Below are positions 1 to 9,309 of a stretch of DNA of 64,000 nucleotides, one piece after another. The stretch covers positions 58,791,501-58,855,500 of the forward strand of contig CM059584.1 in NCBI GenBank assembly GCA_030407085.1, read 5' to 3'. Both the position numbers and the translations under genes were made by a program. The notes beneath the pieces are model-generated. The model had not been told where the DNA came from and ran no database searches. It worked only from the letters and a program-made list of their open reading frames with translations. Positions within the stretch are counted from its first letter, which is position 1. Every line of letters starts with the position of its first letter. Source of the DNA: Trichopria drosophilae. Taxonomy: Eukaryota; Arthropoda; Insecta; Hymenoptera; Diapriidae.

Positions 1-914
1 TCCTCTTACATTCACCATAAATAAGAATCATTTCGATTTTTTCGGGAACTGTAGCAGGATTCATTTTTAACTTGCAATTCGATTTAAGCAATGAAGGGTA
101 GACAAAAAATAGTCACGTAAACGGAAAGTTGTTATTCTAAAAGCAAAGTGACCTCCGACCGAATTACTACCAATACAATGGACTTCAAAAACAGTCTTAC
201 ACTGAGAGACCGTGAATACTAAATTTTAATATGGGGATTAGAAAGTCGCGATATCCATTTACTTCCCTTCAGGAAAGTAGAGAAAAATGTAGGTGAACTG
301 GTTACGTGTGACTCAACTTATGTATAAAATGATATGCTACTTTATTTTCGAGTTATGTCGCCCTCTAGCGTTATGTAACAGAACCGGCGCCGGTGATGGC
401 CGAAATGCAAGCGATGTACATGTATGAAACCACGTGAGTTCTCTCGGGGTCCGGTAGATGGCGACGAAATCCCCAAATGAAGTAAGAGTTTCGTTTTGTT
501 TAATAGAAGCTGGTTTGACCGTCAATGCTCAGCTTATTTATTCTCATTTCGGAAAAAACATACAGAGAGAGAATGAATGAGCTGAGTGAAGGGACATGAC
601 GCGTTTTTTAATGGATTGCGTGATGTCCTCTTTTTGTTTATTAAATAATAAATTTAAAACCTAAAATGTAATTTTATTGAAGGTAGAAAACTTATTTATA
701 AAATTGCTTCCATATTGTATGCACAATTTTTATGTAATCAGTTTTGATTTTTAATATGAAGAATATCAATTATTCATAATCTTAATTTTTCGAATGGACA
801 TTATTAAAATTTCATATTCAGAATAACAATTTTCGCAATTGATATTATTAAATTCTAATATTAAAAATTGTAATATTAGAATTTTTAATATTAAATTTTC
901 ATAAAGGGATCAAA
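1..914. other. AT-rich intergenic DNA, no gene seen
   Basis: I see no supportable coding region here. The 640-900 part is very AT-rich, with many short runs related to AATATTAAAATT. A 62-codon open frame on the minus strand (337-525) has no recognisable motif and I do not call it. Confidence 0.5.
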
Positions 915-1571
915 TTGTCCCTATTTGCCCCCCTTCGTGTCGAACAACTTTCATCCGACAACTTTTTTTATTCTGTGCATAGTTCTCGAGGTATTTCAAT
1001 GTCTTCAGATAAATCTGGATTTTTATCGATTACAGCGCCACCTGTGAACCAAAATGCAATAGCTCCTAGGTCAAATTGGTGTACTTTTTTCCGGAGAATC
1101 CAAATCTGCAATAAAAACTGGGGTTCCTATTTAAGTTTTATTGTTTTTGCCCCCACTCCACCCCCAGGGGTTGGGGGAGGGGGTAAATTTCATTATCACT
1201 GGATGCCCCTTTCGTGTCGAACAACTTTCATCCGACAACTTTTTTGATTCTGTGCATTGTTCTCGAGGTATTTCAATGTCTTCAGATAAATTTGGATTTT
1301 TATCGATTACAGCGCCACCTGTGAACCAAAATGCAATAGCTCCTAGGTCAAATTGGTGTACTTTTTTCCGGAAAATCCAAATCTGCAATAAAAACTGGGG
1401 ATTCCTATTTAAGTTTTATTGTTTTTGCCCCCACTCCACCCCCAGGGGATGGGGGAGGGGGTAAATTTAATTATCACTGGATGCCCCCCTTCGTGTCGAA
1501 CAACTTTCATTCGACAACTTTTTTGATTCTGTGCATAGTTCTCGAGATATTTCGATGTCTTCAAATAAATC
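915..1571. repeat. Tandem repeat, about 278-bp unit, 2.3 copies
   Basis: The marker CGTGTCGAACAACTTTCAT begins at 936, 1213 and 1492, giving periods of 277 and 279 bp. Each unit carries a C/G-rich block (CCCCACTCCACCCCCAGGGG) and a GGGGGAGGGGG run near its end. The third unit stops at about 1571. Open frames of 85-110 codons on both strands are a by-product of the repetition and are not genes. Confidence 0.9.
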
Positions 1572-1593
1572 GGCCACCCTGCATATATATATA

Positions 1594-2350
1594 CAGGGTC
1601 ATCGAAAAGTATCGGACCCCCCTAATATCTTCAGTTAGAATGCACTTAGGAGAAAATGTCCAATATCAAAGTTGTATGGTTTCAAGCGGGGAGTAAGATG
1701 ATGACCTTGACTTTGACCTTGACCATGTCCTTCAAGGTCATTTCAAGGTCAATCTTATTTTTTTAAATAGAACTCCCAACATTTTATTACATATTCTTAT
1801 AGCTTATCTCGAGAGCTTTCCAAAACACTATAATAAAATATTTTTTTATTAAGTACTTTTTGAGTTATAAAGGTTTGAAGTTAACAATTTGTTAAGTGGT
1901 GTGAGAGTCCGACCAGTTAAGGCAAGAGTGGTGTGCGAGTCCGACCAGTTAAGGCAATTAATTGGTCTCATTATTCCGCGCACAAAAGTATTAAGGTTAT
2001 GATTACTGAAAACTAAATAATATTTTACAAGATATTCTACATTTTGTGTCAAAAAATTGTTAACTTCAAACCTTTATAACTCAAAAAGTACTTAATAAAA
2101 AAATATTTTATTATAGTGTTTTGGAAAGCTCTCGAGATAAGCTATAAGAATATGCAATAAAATGTAGGGGATTCTATTTAAAAAAATAAGATTGACCTTG
2201 AAATGACCTAGAAGGACATGGTCAAGGTCAAAGTCAAGGTCATCATCTTACTCCCCGCTTGAAACCATACAACTTTGCTATTGGACAATTTCTCCTAAGT
2301 GCATTCTAACTGAAGATATTAGGGGGGTCCGATACTTTTCGATGACCCTG
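1594..2350. mobile_element. MITE with about 300-bp terminal inverted repeats, TA target
   Basis: The left end CAGGGTCATCGAAAAGTAT and the right end at 2350 are inverted copies, and the arms match over about 300 bp (1594-1890 and 2050-2350). A TA dinucleotide flanks each side, as expected for Tc1/mariner-type insertion. The 160-bp centre holds a short direct duplication containing GAGTCCGACCAGTTAAGGCA. There is no coding capacity, so this is a non-autonomous element. It lies just outside the left end of Maverick copy 1, inside a TA-rich tract. Confidence 0.85.
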
Positions 2351-2387
2351 TATATGTATATATATATATATATAGGTTTTTTCTTAC

Positions 2388-3065
2388 CATTTCCCAATCC
2401 TAATCCTCGTCTGGACCGGATTCGAAATAAGTTGCGTCCTGTGTGCTATACAAACAAAATTATTAATAAATTAATTAATTAAATATATATATACAAGTTT
2501 ATGCTTACCATTCCCCAATCCTAATCCTCGTCCGGACTGGATTCAAAATAGGTTGCGTCCGAGTCGATATCTTCAGGCTCAGAATCGTCGCCAGATTGCC
2601 ATGGTAAACCGTGTATTGCCCATATACGGTTTGAAGGTCGACAATCTCCTCCATTCTCCTTTTTTCCCTCTGATGTATTTCTCGTTTGAACGCATTGAGG
2701 TATTGACGCAACTCTGCATCAATTCCAAATTTCCGCTCTGCGGCTTCTTCCTCCAACGCCGTTATCGCCCTTTTCAGCGATTCCTTTTCATGATGCTTTC
2801 GCATCTTATAGCCGCGAATAACGCGACGACATTCGCATGCCCCGTTATTCAGGACGTATTTAAAATCCCTTTTTCGCCACTGTTGAGTACTCCAGTACTC
2901 AATTCGGGCGATTTTTTTTCTAAAATCGCGCTGCAATTTGCGCACAGCGTCTTGAAGCGCGATGTTAACCTCGTCACACTTATTTTTCAGCATGTGCTCT
3001 GAGGCATAGATGGATTCCCAAAAGTAATCTTCCTTCATCTCCTCTTCAGCATGGCGATGCTCCAT
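2388..3065 (-). CDS. Charged coiled-coil protein of Maverick copy 1, probably spliced
   Basis: The main exon (2509-3065) starts with ATG at 3065 and encodes about 185 residues rich in Glu, Lys and Arg, with a long predicted helical stretch. In another frame the end of the exon reads as an acidic tail ending in ESSPDED and a stop, so the reading frame near the 3' end is uncertain and an indel or splice event is likely. A good donor (GTAAGC) sits at 2508. An acceptor (TTTGTATAG) follows 63 bp downstream, and the next 58 bp (2388-2445) are a near copy of the end of the main exon, again followed by a GTAAG donor. The position after the integrase matches the coiled-coil gene at 33431-33919 in copy 2, but the two proteins are not obviously alike. 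The role is unknown. Confidence 0.5.
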
Positions 3066-3271
3066 TGATTTTGATCAACGTCATTGATTTCAGAACAACG
3101 AAACATTGTTAATTGCCCACGCAATCCACTAATGAAGGCTTTGCTTTTTCGCCTTTACTCGAGTACTCGCGACATTTTTAAAACAAACACTTAACTTAAA
3201 CACTTAACTCGGTTTTTTTTTTAATACAATGTTGACCGCGAGAAGCAACAAGTAGACTTTGAAATCTCTTC

Positions 3272-3315
3272 AACTCGAACTCGTATATATACCAAAAAAT
3301 ATGCTAAGGAATGCA
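3272..3315 (-). promoter_or_regulatory. TATA-containing core promoter of the coiled-coil gene
   Basis: Read on the minus strand, a GGTATATATAC box (3283-3292) is followed by CGAGTTCGAGTTGAA. A matching block with GTATATATACGGGTTCGAGC lies at 33340-33359 in copy 2, ahead of the gene in the same relative position. Conservation between two otherwise diverged copies supports a promoter. The rest of 3066-3435 shows no gene. Confidence 0.55.
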
Positions 3316-3435
3316 ACATTTAGAATCTTTTCACATAGAATTTTTCAATCTGGTAAACATCTGGATTTTTATACGTATGAATACAAGTTTCGATCCACTA
3401 TATGAGTCTTAAAGTAATACATTTTTCTTGTAGTC

Positions 3436-4360
3436 TTAAAGTAATAAATGTTTCTTGTCGATCCATGAGTTGTACTTATGTTCAAAGCCCAACCATTTAA
3501 CAAACGCTTTAGAACCTTTTTGGCGTAGAATTTTTTCAATCAGGTAAACATCTGGATTTTTAGTACGTTGCAGTTCATATTCATAAAATCCGCCTAATAT
3601 TCGATTTCCATCCCTGTCTTCTAGTAAATATGTTACTGGACTCGTTTTCTTAACTTGTATTATTTTAAACACTTCAGTCGTCCAATTTGGTGTATACCCC
3701 TTTTCAAATATATGTTTAAATTTACTAATACGAACTTGTTGACCTAGTTTAAACTTTGGATGAATCTTTTCGTTCACAATTACATTATACACACGTTCCA
3801 ATAGTTCTTTTTCATTGTCTTTATTCACATCTTGCGGCTTCATTTTAATAGTACGATGTGTGCTATTGTTATAATCATTAACCAAGTCTGGTAAGATATG
3901 GAGCCATTGATAATTACCATAACTGTGGCCACATTTTATTTTTCAAAGTACGATTAAAGCGTTCGCAAATTGATGCTTTTAGATTACTGTATGTAGAATA
4001 TAAATTGATATCATGTGTTTTCATTAAATTTGAAAATTTTGAATTATAAAATTTTTTTCCATGGTCGGTATGTAGATTCTTTGGAATTCGACCCATTTCA
4101 AATATCGATTTCATGGCAGCTGTGACGTCATCGCCAGAATTTCTTTTTACTGGGCGAGCCCATGCATACTTAGAGAATACATCGATGACAGTTAACAAGT
4201 ATTTGTAACCCTTATTTTCATCTGCATGTGGAATAATTTCTACAAGCTCAGCTTGCCAAGTTTCATCTAATCCGCGAATATCTACTCGCCGCCTTGTATA
4301 ATTTTGTCTTGCTGGTTTATGAAGCTCCTTCACGACTTCTCTCTTCTCTTTAGAAGTCAT
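3436..4360 (-). pseudogene. Retroviral-type (RVE) integrase with chromodomain, copy 1, frameshifted
   Basis: This gene would insert element DNA into the host chromosome. The first part (4360-3914, 148 codons) holds the RVE catalytic core: a WQAELVEI motif at residues 35-42, HTDHGKKF around Asp99, and ICERFNRTLK around Glu133. The second part (3885-3436) carries a basic, SH3-like stretch and a C-terminal chromodomain (YLIEKILRQKGSKAF...KWLGF). Compared with copy 2, 8 bp are missing near 3920, which breaks the frame between the two parts. The first catalytic Asp (WQAD in copy 2) is Glu38 here. The gene is therefore inactive twice over. Chromodomain-bearing integrases are typical of Maverick/Polinton elements and of some Ty3/gypsy elements; the neighbouring ATPase and PLA2 genes support the former. 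Confidence 0.85.
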
Positions 4361-4448
4361 TGTTGTTAAACAGATAAGACAACGTCTTGATTAAAACTGT
4401 TGGGTAGATTGTTGCAGATAGTTAATTTATTCACATTTTTCAGACTAA

Positions 4449-5132
4449 CTAATTAATTCTCCCGTAAACAACATCAGTTATTCCATTAATCCTCTTTATG
4501 GCTTCACTGTTTTTATTGACATTTTGTTCTAAGAGAAAAATTAATTTCTCAGCATCGTGAGCTACAGTACTACTCTCCCTTATGTCATAGGTGTATTTTT
4601 TCAAGTCTCCTTCTATATTAGCAATATCTACCGTAAGACTATCAATCAAACCATTATTTTTATTCAAATCATCTTTATTTTTCTTTACTTCCCGCTCTAA
4701 GACAGTGATATTATTCGTAAGATTGCTAAGAGTATAATTATTTTTATTTAAATTATTGGTATGTTTAGTTATTTCCTGATGTAATTCAATAGTATAATTT
4801 CCGATATCTGAAGATATAATCCGCCTCTTTTCTATTTCATTGTAATTTTTATTTATATCTTGTTGCATTTTATTTATACTTTTTTCAAAATATTCAATCT
4901 TCTCATTATTTTTAATTACACCTTTACACAGCTCATCTAGTTGCTGTTTAATATCGCGAATAGATGTGTGGAACATTCTCAAAGTAATGGCATCATCCGA
5001 ATCCGTCGGATTTCCGATATTGCATAACTTTCTTTTCTTAAAATCATAAGAACCGTCTGTAGAAATTTCAACACTTTGAAATACTTGCTTCCGTGCTCGT
5101 TGAGACGAACGTCCAAATACATCGATGCTCAT
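4449..5132 (-). CDS. Fibre-like long coiled-coil protein, Maverick copy 1
   Basis: The 227-residue frame is intact from ATG at 5132. Residues 1-55 form a head with the pattern GSYDFKKRKLCNIGNPTDS followed by DDAITL. Similar DxKxKxxxNxGxPxxxxDAVT motifs are common at the start of trimeric tail-fibre shafts in phages and in related proteins of insect Mavericks. The remainder is a long heptad-type coiled coil rich in Asn, Lys and Ile. An initiator TCAGT lies immediately upstream (about 5142-5146). A virion fibre or attachment role is inferred from architecture only. Copy 2 has the same gene with a one-base loss. Confidence 0.6.
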   Translation of the reverse strand: MSIDVFGRSSQRARKQVFQSVEISTDGSYDFKKRKLCNIGNPTDSDDAITLRMFHTSIRDIKQQLDELCKGVIKNNEKIEYFEKSINKMQQDINKNYNEIEKRRIISSDIGNYTIELHQEITKHTNNLNKNNYTLSNLTNNITVLEREVKKNKDDLNKNNGLIDSLTVDIANIEGDLKKYTYDIRESSTVAHDAEKLIFLLEQNVNKNSEAIKRINGITDVVYGRIN

Positions 5133-5159
5133 TATGACACTGACGTAATTATCGCTAAA

Positions 5160-6077
5160 TTAATAGATTATTTTAGCTTCGCGCAACTCCTCAATGATCG
5201 ATAAAATTTCATTCGAAAGAATCGAATTACCCGCAGCTTGCGATGCTATTAGAAGGCGCAAACGATCGACAAGTTCATTTGGATCATCCCAATGCACGTA
5301 ATCAATTTTACGGTTTTGTCCAGCAATCATGTATTCAGGCAAATTACCACCCTTTTTTGGAACATCTTTGAACATATCTTTGATATAGTTTCGATACTTG
5401 TGGGAAGCATTATATCGAATAGGTTTTTCCTGATTCCAATCTTTCCTATGGGCATTAGTTAAGGTAAGTATACTTTTGTAATTGTTTAAATCAGATTGTT
5501 CGAGTATAGCTATATCAGCTTTTTTCTTAAATAATAACTCTAGCAAACCTTCAGTAATAGCAAATTTGTGATCCTTTACAATTACATTTTTATTCCTAAA
5601 TTCTATTATCGAATCGCCGATTCTTGTAGTACCATCTTCTATGCGAACGCCATAAATTGTATCAATGATATCACTTCTCTCGTGAATAATCCTCACCAGT
5701 AAAGTCAGAAACTTATTTTATAACCTTTCTTCAGTATGATATGTAGGTGTTTTAATATCATTGCTAAATGTCTGATCTAAAGGGGTATTATATCCATCAC
5801 GCATATCATCATCATCATCATAATCGTTAACATCATTAATTTCCATACTATCCGCTACTTTATCCTGTGTATCATCAATTGCATGTTTACTAGTCGACAT
5901 TGTTGAAGCGTCGGCTATTTTTTCCAATGGACTTATTAAAGGTTTGAGGGTTTCACTTATCGCAAGGTCATGCGTTTTTTTACCAATTTTTAATAATCGA
6001 TGTTTCCGGCGAATAGATTCGCTAGCTTTGACAATTTGACGTAATACGTCTTGCTGCTGTTGAAGTGAGGAGGACAT
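5160..6077 (-). pseudogene. Conserved Maverick protein of unknown function, copy 1, one nonsense codon
   Basis: The gene starts at ATG 6077; a GTG 21 bp upstream could extend it but is less likely. The N-terminal part is helical and basic, then comes an acidic stretch with DDDDD and a TPTYHTEERL segment. After an in-frame TAA at 5718-5720 the same frame continues with a second domain ending near DYVHWDDPNELVDRLRLL. Copy 2 has TCA at the stop position, so a single base change split one gene into two open frames. The HWDDPNELVDRLRLL signature recurs in insect Maverick-like loci as I remember them. No enzymatic motif is visible. A TCAGT initiator sits upstream, overlapping the end of the ATPase gene. 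Confidence 0.7.
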
Positions 6078-6112
6078 GTTAATGCATGCAAGTCTCACTC
6101 TGCACTGACTTG

Positions 6113-6844
6113 TTACAACATTTTTTGTTTGTTCTTAAACTCATTTATGCTTATAAAACAATCAAAACCTTTTCTATATCTTCCCTCTTCTAATTCACTG
6201 TCTTTATCTATTACTATAAAGCCATGCTTTTCTGTCCAACATTGCGCACATATATCTTTGAAAGTGTTAAATGTCATATCCGTATTGACATGATCATTAT
6301 ACACATGCTTAAGATTCATTTCATCCTGCCTAAAGAGAACCAGAAAGTTTACGTTATCTCGAATACGATGCTTGGGAACACGAGCATAGGTTTGACTGAG
6401 ATAAAAGCAATCGACACAATTATGTCTACCCTTACAAAAGAAAGATCTAATGTTATCTTGCTTCTCGCATGCAACATCATCAAATATAATAATAGAGTTC
6501 GGCCTAGCCTCGGCGGATGGGACTACCTGTTCATTATCGTGAAAAGGAAAGTATCCTATACCCTCCACAGAGTCGAGTAAGTTTTGTAAAAATTGATATT
6601 TCGGCTGATTTAACGATTTCGAATATACATATATATTTTCAAACTTTAATCCATTCTGATCGATGATTAGACTGAGTAATGTATTTGTTTTTCCGCAATT
6701 AGACGGGCCACAGAAAAGTGCACGTATACTATTTGGCAGCAACTCCCCATGTCGTTTATGATTAGTTGCATTATTTTGTACAGTCGATGTTAAATCATCA
6801 AAATTGATGATTGGGATTTTTGTTGGTTGTGTATGAAATCGCAT
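6113..6844 (-). CDS. FtsK/HerA-like DNA-packaging ATPase, Maverick copy 1
   Basis: This 243-residue protein has a Walker A P-loop GPSNCGKT at residues 46-53 and a Walker B strand IIIFDDVACE around residues 118-127, followed by a conserved segment with FLVLFRQDEMNLKHVYND. In Polintons, adintoviruses and related double-jelly-roll viruses, such ATPases pump DNA into preformed capsids. The frame is intact from ATG 6844 and could still encode an active enzyme. It is transcribed divergently from the PLA2 gene through the shared promoter at 6845-6937. Copy 2 carries an in-frame deletion of exactly the P-loop region. Confidence 0.88.
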   Translation of the reverse strand: MRFHTQPTKIPIINFDDLTSTVQNNATNHKRHGELLPNSIRALFCGPSNCGKTNTLLSLIIDQNGLKFENIYVYSKSLNQPKYQFLQNLLDSVEGIGYFPFHDNEQVVPSAEARPNSIIIFDDVACEKQDNIRSFFCKGRHNCVDCFYLSQTYARVPKHRIRDNVNFLVLFRQDEMNLKHVYNDHVNTDMTFNTFKDICAQCWTEKHGFIVIDKDSELEEGRYRKGFDCFISINEFKNKQKML

Positions 6845-6937
6845 TTTGATAATAACTGAACATAAAAGTATAAATAGCGCCTTTATATGTAATGTCAGTC
6901 ATTAACTGTTTGATATTTGAATGATGCACATCTTAAA
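6845..6937. promoter_or_regulatory. Divergent promoter between ATPase and PLA2 genes
   Basis: Plus strand: TATAAATA at 6869-6876, then TCAGT at 6895-6899, about 26 bp later. Minus strand: TATAAAGG (complement of 6880-6887), then TCAGT (complement of 6855-6859) ahead of the ATPase ATG. TATA plus a TCAGT initiator at this spacing is the classical arthropod RNA polymerase II core promoter. In copy 2 the ATPase-side TATA and TCAGT are preserved, while the PLA2-side elements are eroded. Confidence 0.75.
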
Positions 6938-7692
6938 ATGATAACATATGTAAGTAGAAACAAGAAACAAAACCGGATAAAGAGTAGGACAGGATTGGTC
7001 AATTCTTTAATTAATAAATTACCGGTAGAACTTCATATACCCGGTTATCAGTACTGTGGACCTGGTACAAAATTAAAGCAGCGGTTAGCAAGGGGAGATC
7101 CGGGGATAAATCCGTTAGATAAGGCTTGCAAGGAACACGACATTGCTTATTCCAAAACTCGTGAAAATCTCACCGGTAGAAGCGAGGCCGATCGAATATT
7201 AGCGGAGCAGGCTTGGAAGCGAGTTTTAGCAAAAGACGCAAGCATTGCAGAAAAGGCGGCAGCTTGGGGTGTTGCAAACACAATGAAACTAAAAAGTAAA
7301 TTAGGCATGGGACTTAAAAGGAAGAAAAAAGCGTCAAAAAAGAAAACAGCATCATTGAGCAACATTATTGCGGCTGCTAAAATGTCAATGTCACCAAGTA
7401 ATAATGTTCAAAGTGTTATATCGAGCGCTTTGAAAGGGGCACGTAAAGCCGTAAAAGAAGCAGGTGGTAAGCAATTCATACAAAAGACTCGACAGCTATC
7501 GATACCTGCAAAAGGTCGGAGGATTCTTACCGTTCCAAGCACCCATATTTGCTGGATTAAGTGCTGCAGGTGCATTAGCCGGTGGTACAGCAGGTATACC
7601 CAAGGCTGTTAATGATGCAAAAGCTGCTCAAAAGCAGTTACTTGAAAGTGAAAGGCATAATCGTGCTATGGAGACAATATCTATAGGTAAGG
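6938..7692 (+). pseudogene. Parvovirus-like phospholipase A2 protein with basic tail, copy 1, truncated
   Basis: From ATG 6938 the protein has a PLA2 domain at about residues 30-75: the calcium loop YCGPGT (39-44) and the catalytic helix DKACKEHDIAYS with His-Asp at 67-68. This form is otherwise known from parvovirus VP1, where it helps virions leave endosomes, and from adintovirus-like elements. Downstream come strongly basic runs (LKRKKKASKKK) and a glycine/alanine-rich hydrophobic segment. Comparison with copy 2 shows a frameshift near 7485, after which coding similarity continues in the +1 frame to 7692. There it stops abruptly at the gypsy junction. A TTG at 6917 could extend the N-terminus by seven codons, but the ATG is preferred. 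Confidence 0.82.
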
Positions 7693-7798
7693 TTAACTCT
7701 TCCATCATTTTTAGGACCTCGTCAGAGGTACCCTGTTGGAGAGCCAACCGACGAGCCTCCTCCCATTCGGGGTTAGAACCCGAAAAAGATTCCGCCAT
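7693..7798 (-). pseudogene. Candidate gypsy Gag N-terminus (start fragment)
   Basis: ATG at 7798 opens a frame beginning MAESFSGSNPEWEEARRLAL, which continues for about 35 residues to the Maverick junction. The composition and position on the same strand as the adjacent pol remnant suggest the beginning of Gag from the same family. It lies downstream of the integrase end, which is the wrong order for a linear element. The identity is inferred from style and location only. Confidence 0.4.
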
Positions 7799-7942
7799 TC
7801 TCTGATTCTGAAAAATCCACAACCAAATAACCAAAATAAGTCACATGCGATTAGTACATGCCATGCTCCATTCAACTCAGCCGTTTTCTCTGCGCTCGTG
7901 TTCGGCGCGGAGACCACGACAGGACTGGTGACGGGATGGATA

Positions 7943-9309
7943 CTATATTCGGATTAGGAATAGACTTTCTCGGTCGACCGCGCGGTCGTCGTGTTTGAGC
8001 GTTAGAATTATCGCGATTTTCTGCTCTAAGAGAGATTCGTCGACCACCCGCTCGCGTGGCTCTACTCTATCGCAATTTCTTAGCGCCCTAACAATTTTCC
8101 GCTGCGATTTACGGGGACGCCCTCGCGGTCGAGGCGTATTTACAGTGGTAGATGACCTATTTCCGTCGACTATGGCACGCGACTCAGGGGTTTCGCTAGG
8201 TGCACTCACCTCCAACTCTTCTGCTGTCATCCATTCCTCTTCTTGATTAAAGTTCACCGCTTCATGATATGGTTTAAGATGAACTACGTGTGTGGCTTTA
8301 TCCGGATGACCCTGTTGATCGACTAATTTGTAAACGTTCGAACCTAACCTCTTTACAATCATGTACGGGCCAGCATATTTCGGAGCTAACTTAGCCGTTA
8401 CTCCTTGTACTGCTGAGGAAAGAATTCGATTTTTCTTCCAAACCTTATCTCCAATCTGATATTCAACATTACGCCGTCTTTTATCATAAGATGCAGCTTG
8501 TCGATTTTGGGCCTCCTGAGCCTGTTCACTCGCTTCTTGACGTAACTCGTCCAAATTCTTCATTCTGGCATTCCATTGTAATACAGCCTTCTCTTGGCGA
8601 GAATTTTCTCCCTCACGTTCTTGTACTCGCCGACATAGAAACGGAGGTTTCGGCTGTCTACCAAAGTTTAATAAAGCTGGACTAACTCCAGTAGACTCCT
8701 GTATAGCCGTATTAACGGCAAAGGCGAACTCATTAATATGTTCGTCCCACTCTCGATGGCTTTCTTCTATAAAAGCTATCACCATCGTTTTAATGGTACG
8801 ATTTGTCCGTTCTACCGGATTCGCCTGAGGATGATATACCGGATTTAGCGAGAACTCAATACCACGTTCTTCTAAAAAGGTTTTAACCTCCTTATTCCAG
8901 AATTCAGGACCATTATCTGAATGAAATATCTCTGGGGTCCCAAAACGTAACAAGACTCGTTCGGTGAAAACCTTAATAACCGCTTTTCCGGTAGGTTTTT
9001 TTTTATAGGGACACACTCTATCCATCGTGTAAAGATGTCTTGTAGGACGATGAGATGTATATATCCGTGTTTACTCCGGGGAAAAGGACCCATAAGATCA
9101 CTAGAGACGACTTTCCAAGGTTCAGTCACGATTCTTTTTCCCATTAAACCACTAGGAGCAACAGGTGGAATCTTACATTGTTGACAAATACTACATCCAC
9201 GAACATATCTTGTTACGTCCTTTCGGAGAGTAGGCCAATAATAGTATCGAGAAATTCGATCTATTGTTTTCTTTCGACCTAAATGACCTGCGGTGGGAAT
9301 ATCGTGATT
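7943..9309 (-). pseudogene. Gypsy integrase (zinc-binding, catalytic core, AT-hook tail), frameshifted
   Basis: The upstream part (9309-9010) has an HHCC zinc-binding domain (GHLGRKK ... CSICQQCK) and the first catalytic Asp in VSSDLMGPF. A slip in an A-run near 9002 shifts the frame. The second part (9025-7943) continues with FHSDNGPEF (second Asp) and YHPQANPVERTNRTIK (catalytic Glu). The C-terminal region contains the Ty3-type GPY-like segment (KYAGPYMIVKRLGSNVYKLV). Near the end PRPRGRPRKSQRK is an AT-hook-like motif. An in-frame TAA at 9310-9312 separates this part from the RNase H region. Confidence 0.85.

Noticed and set aside
915..1464. Three open frames of 85-110 codons at 915-1464
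   Set aside because: They repeat with the 278-bp tandem unit on both strands and encode no recognisable domain.
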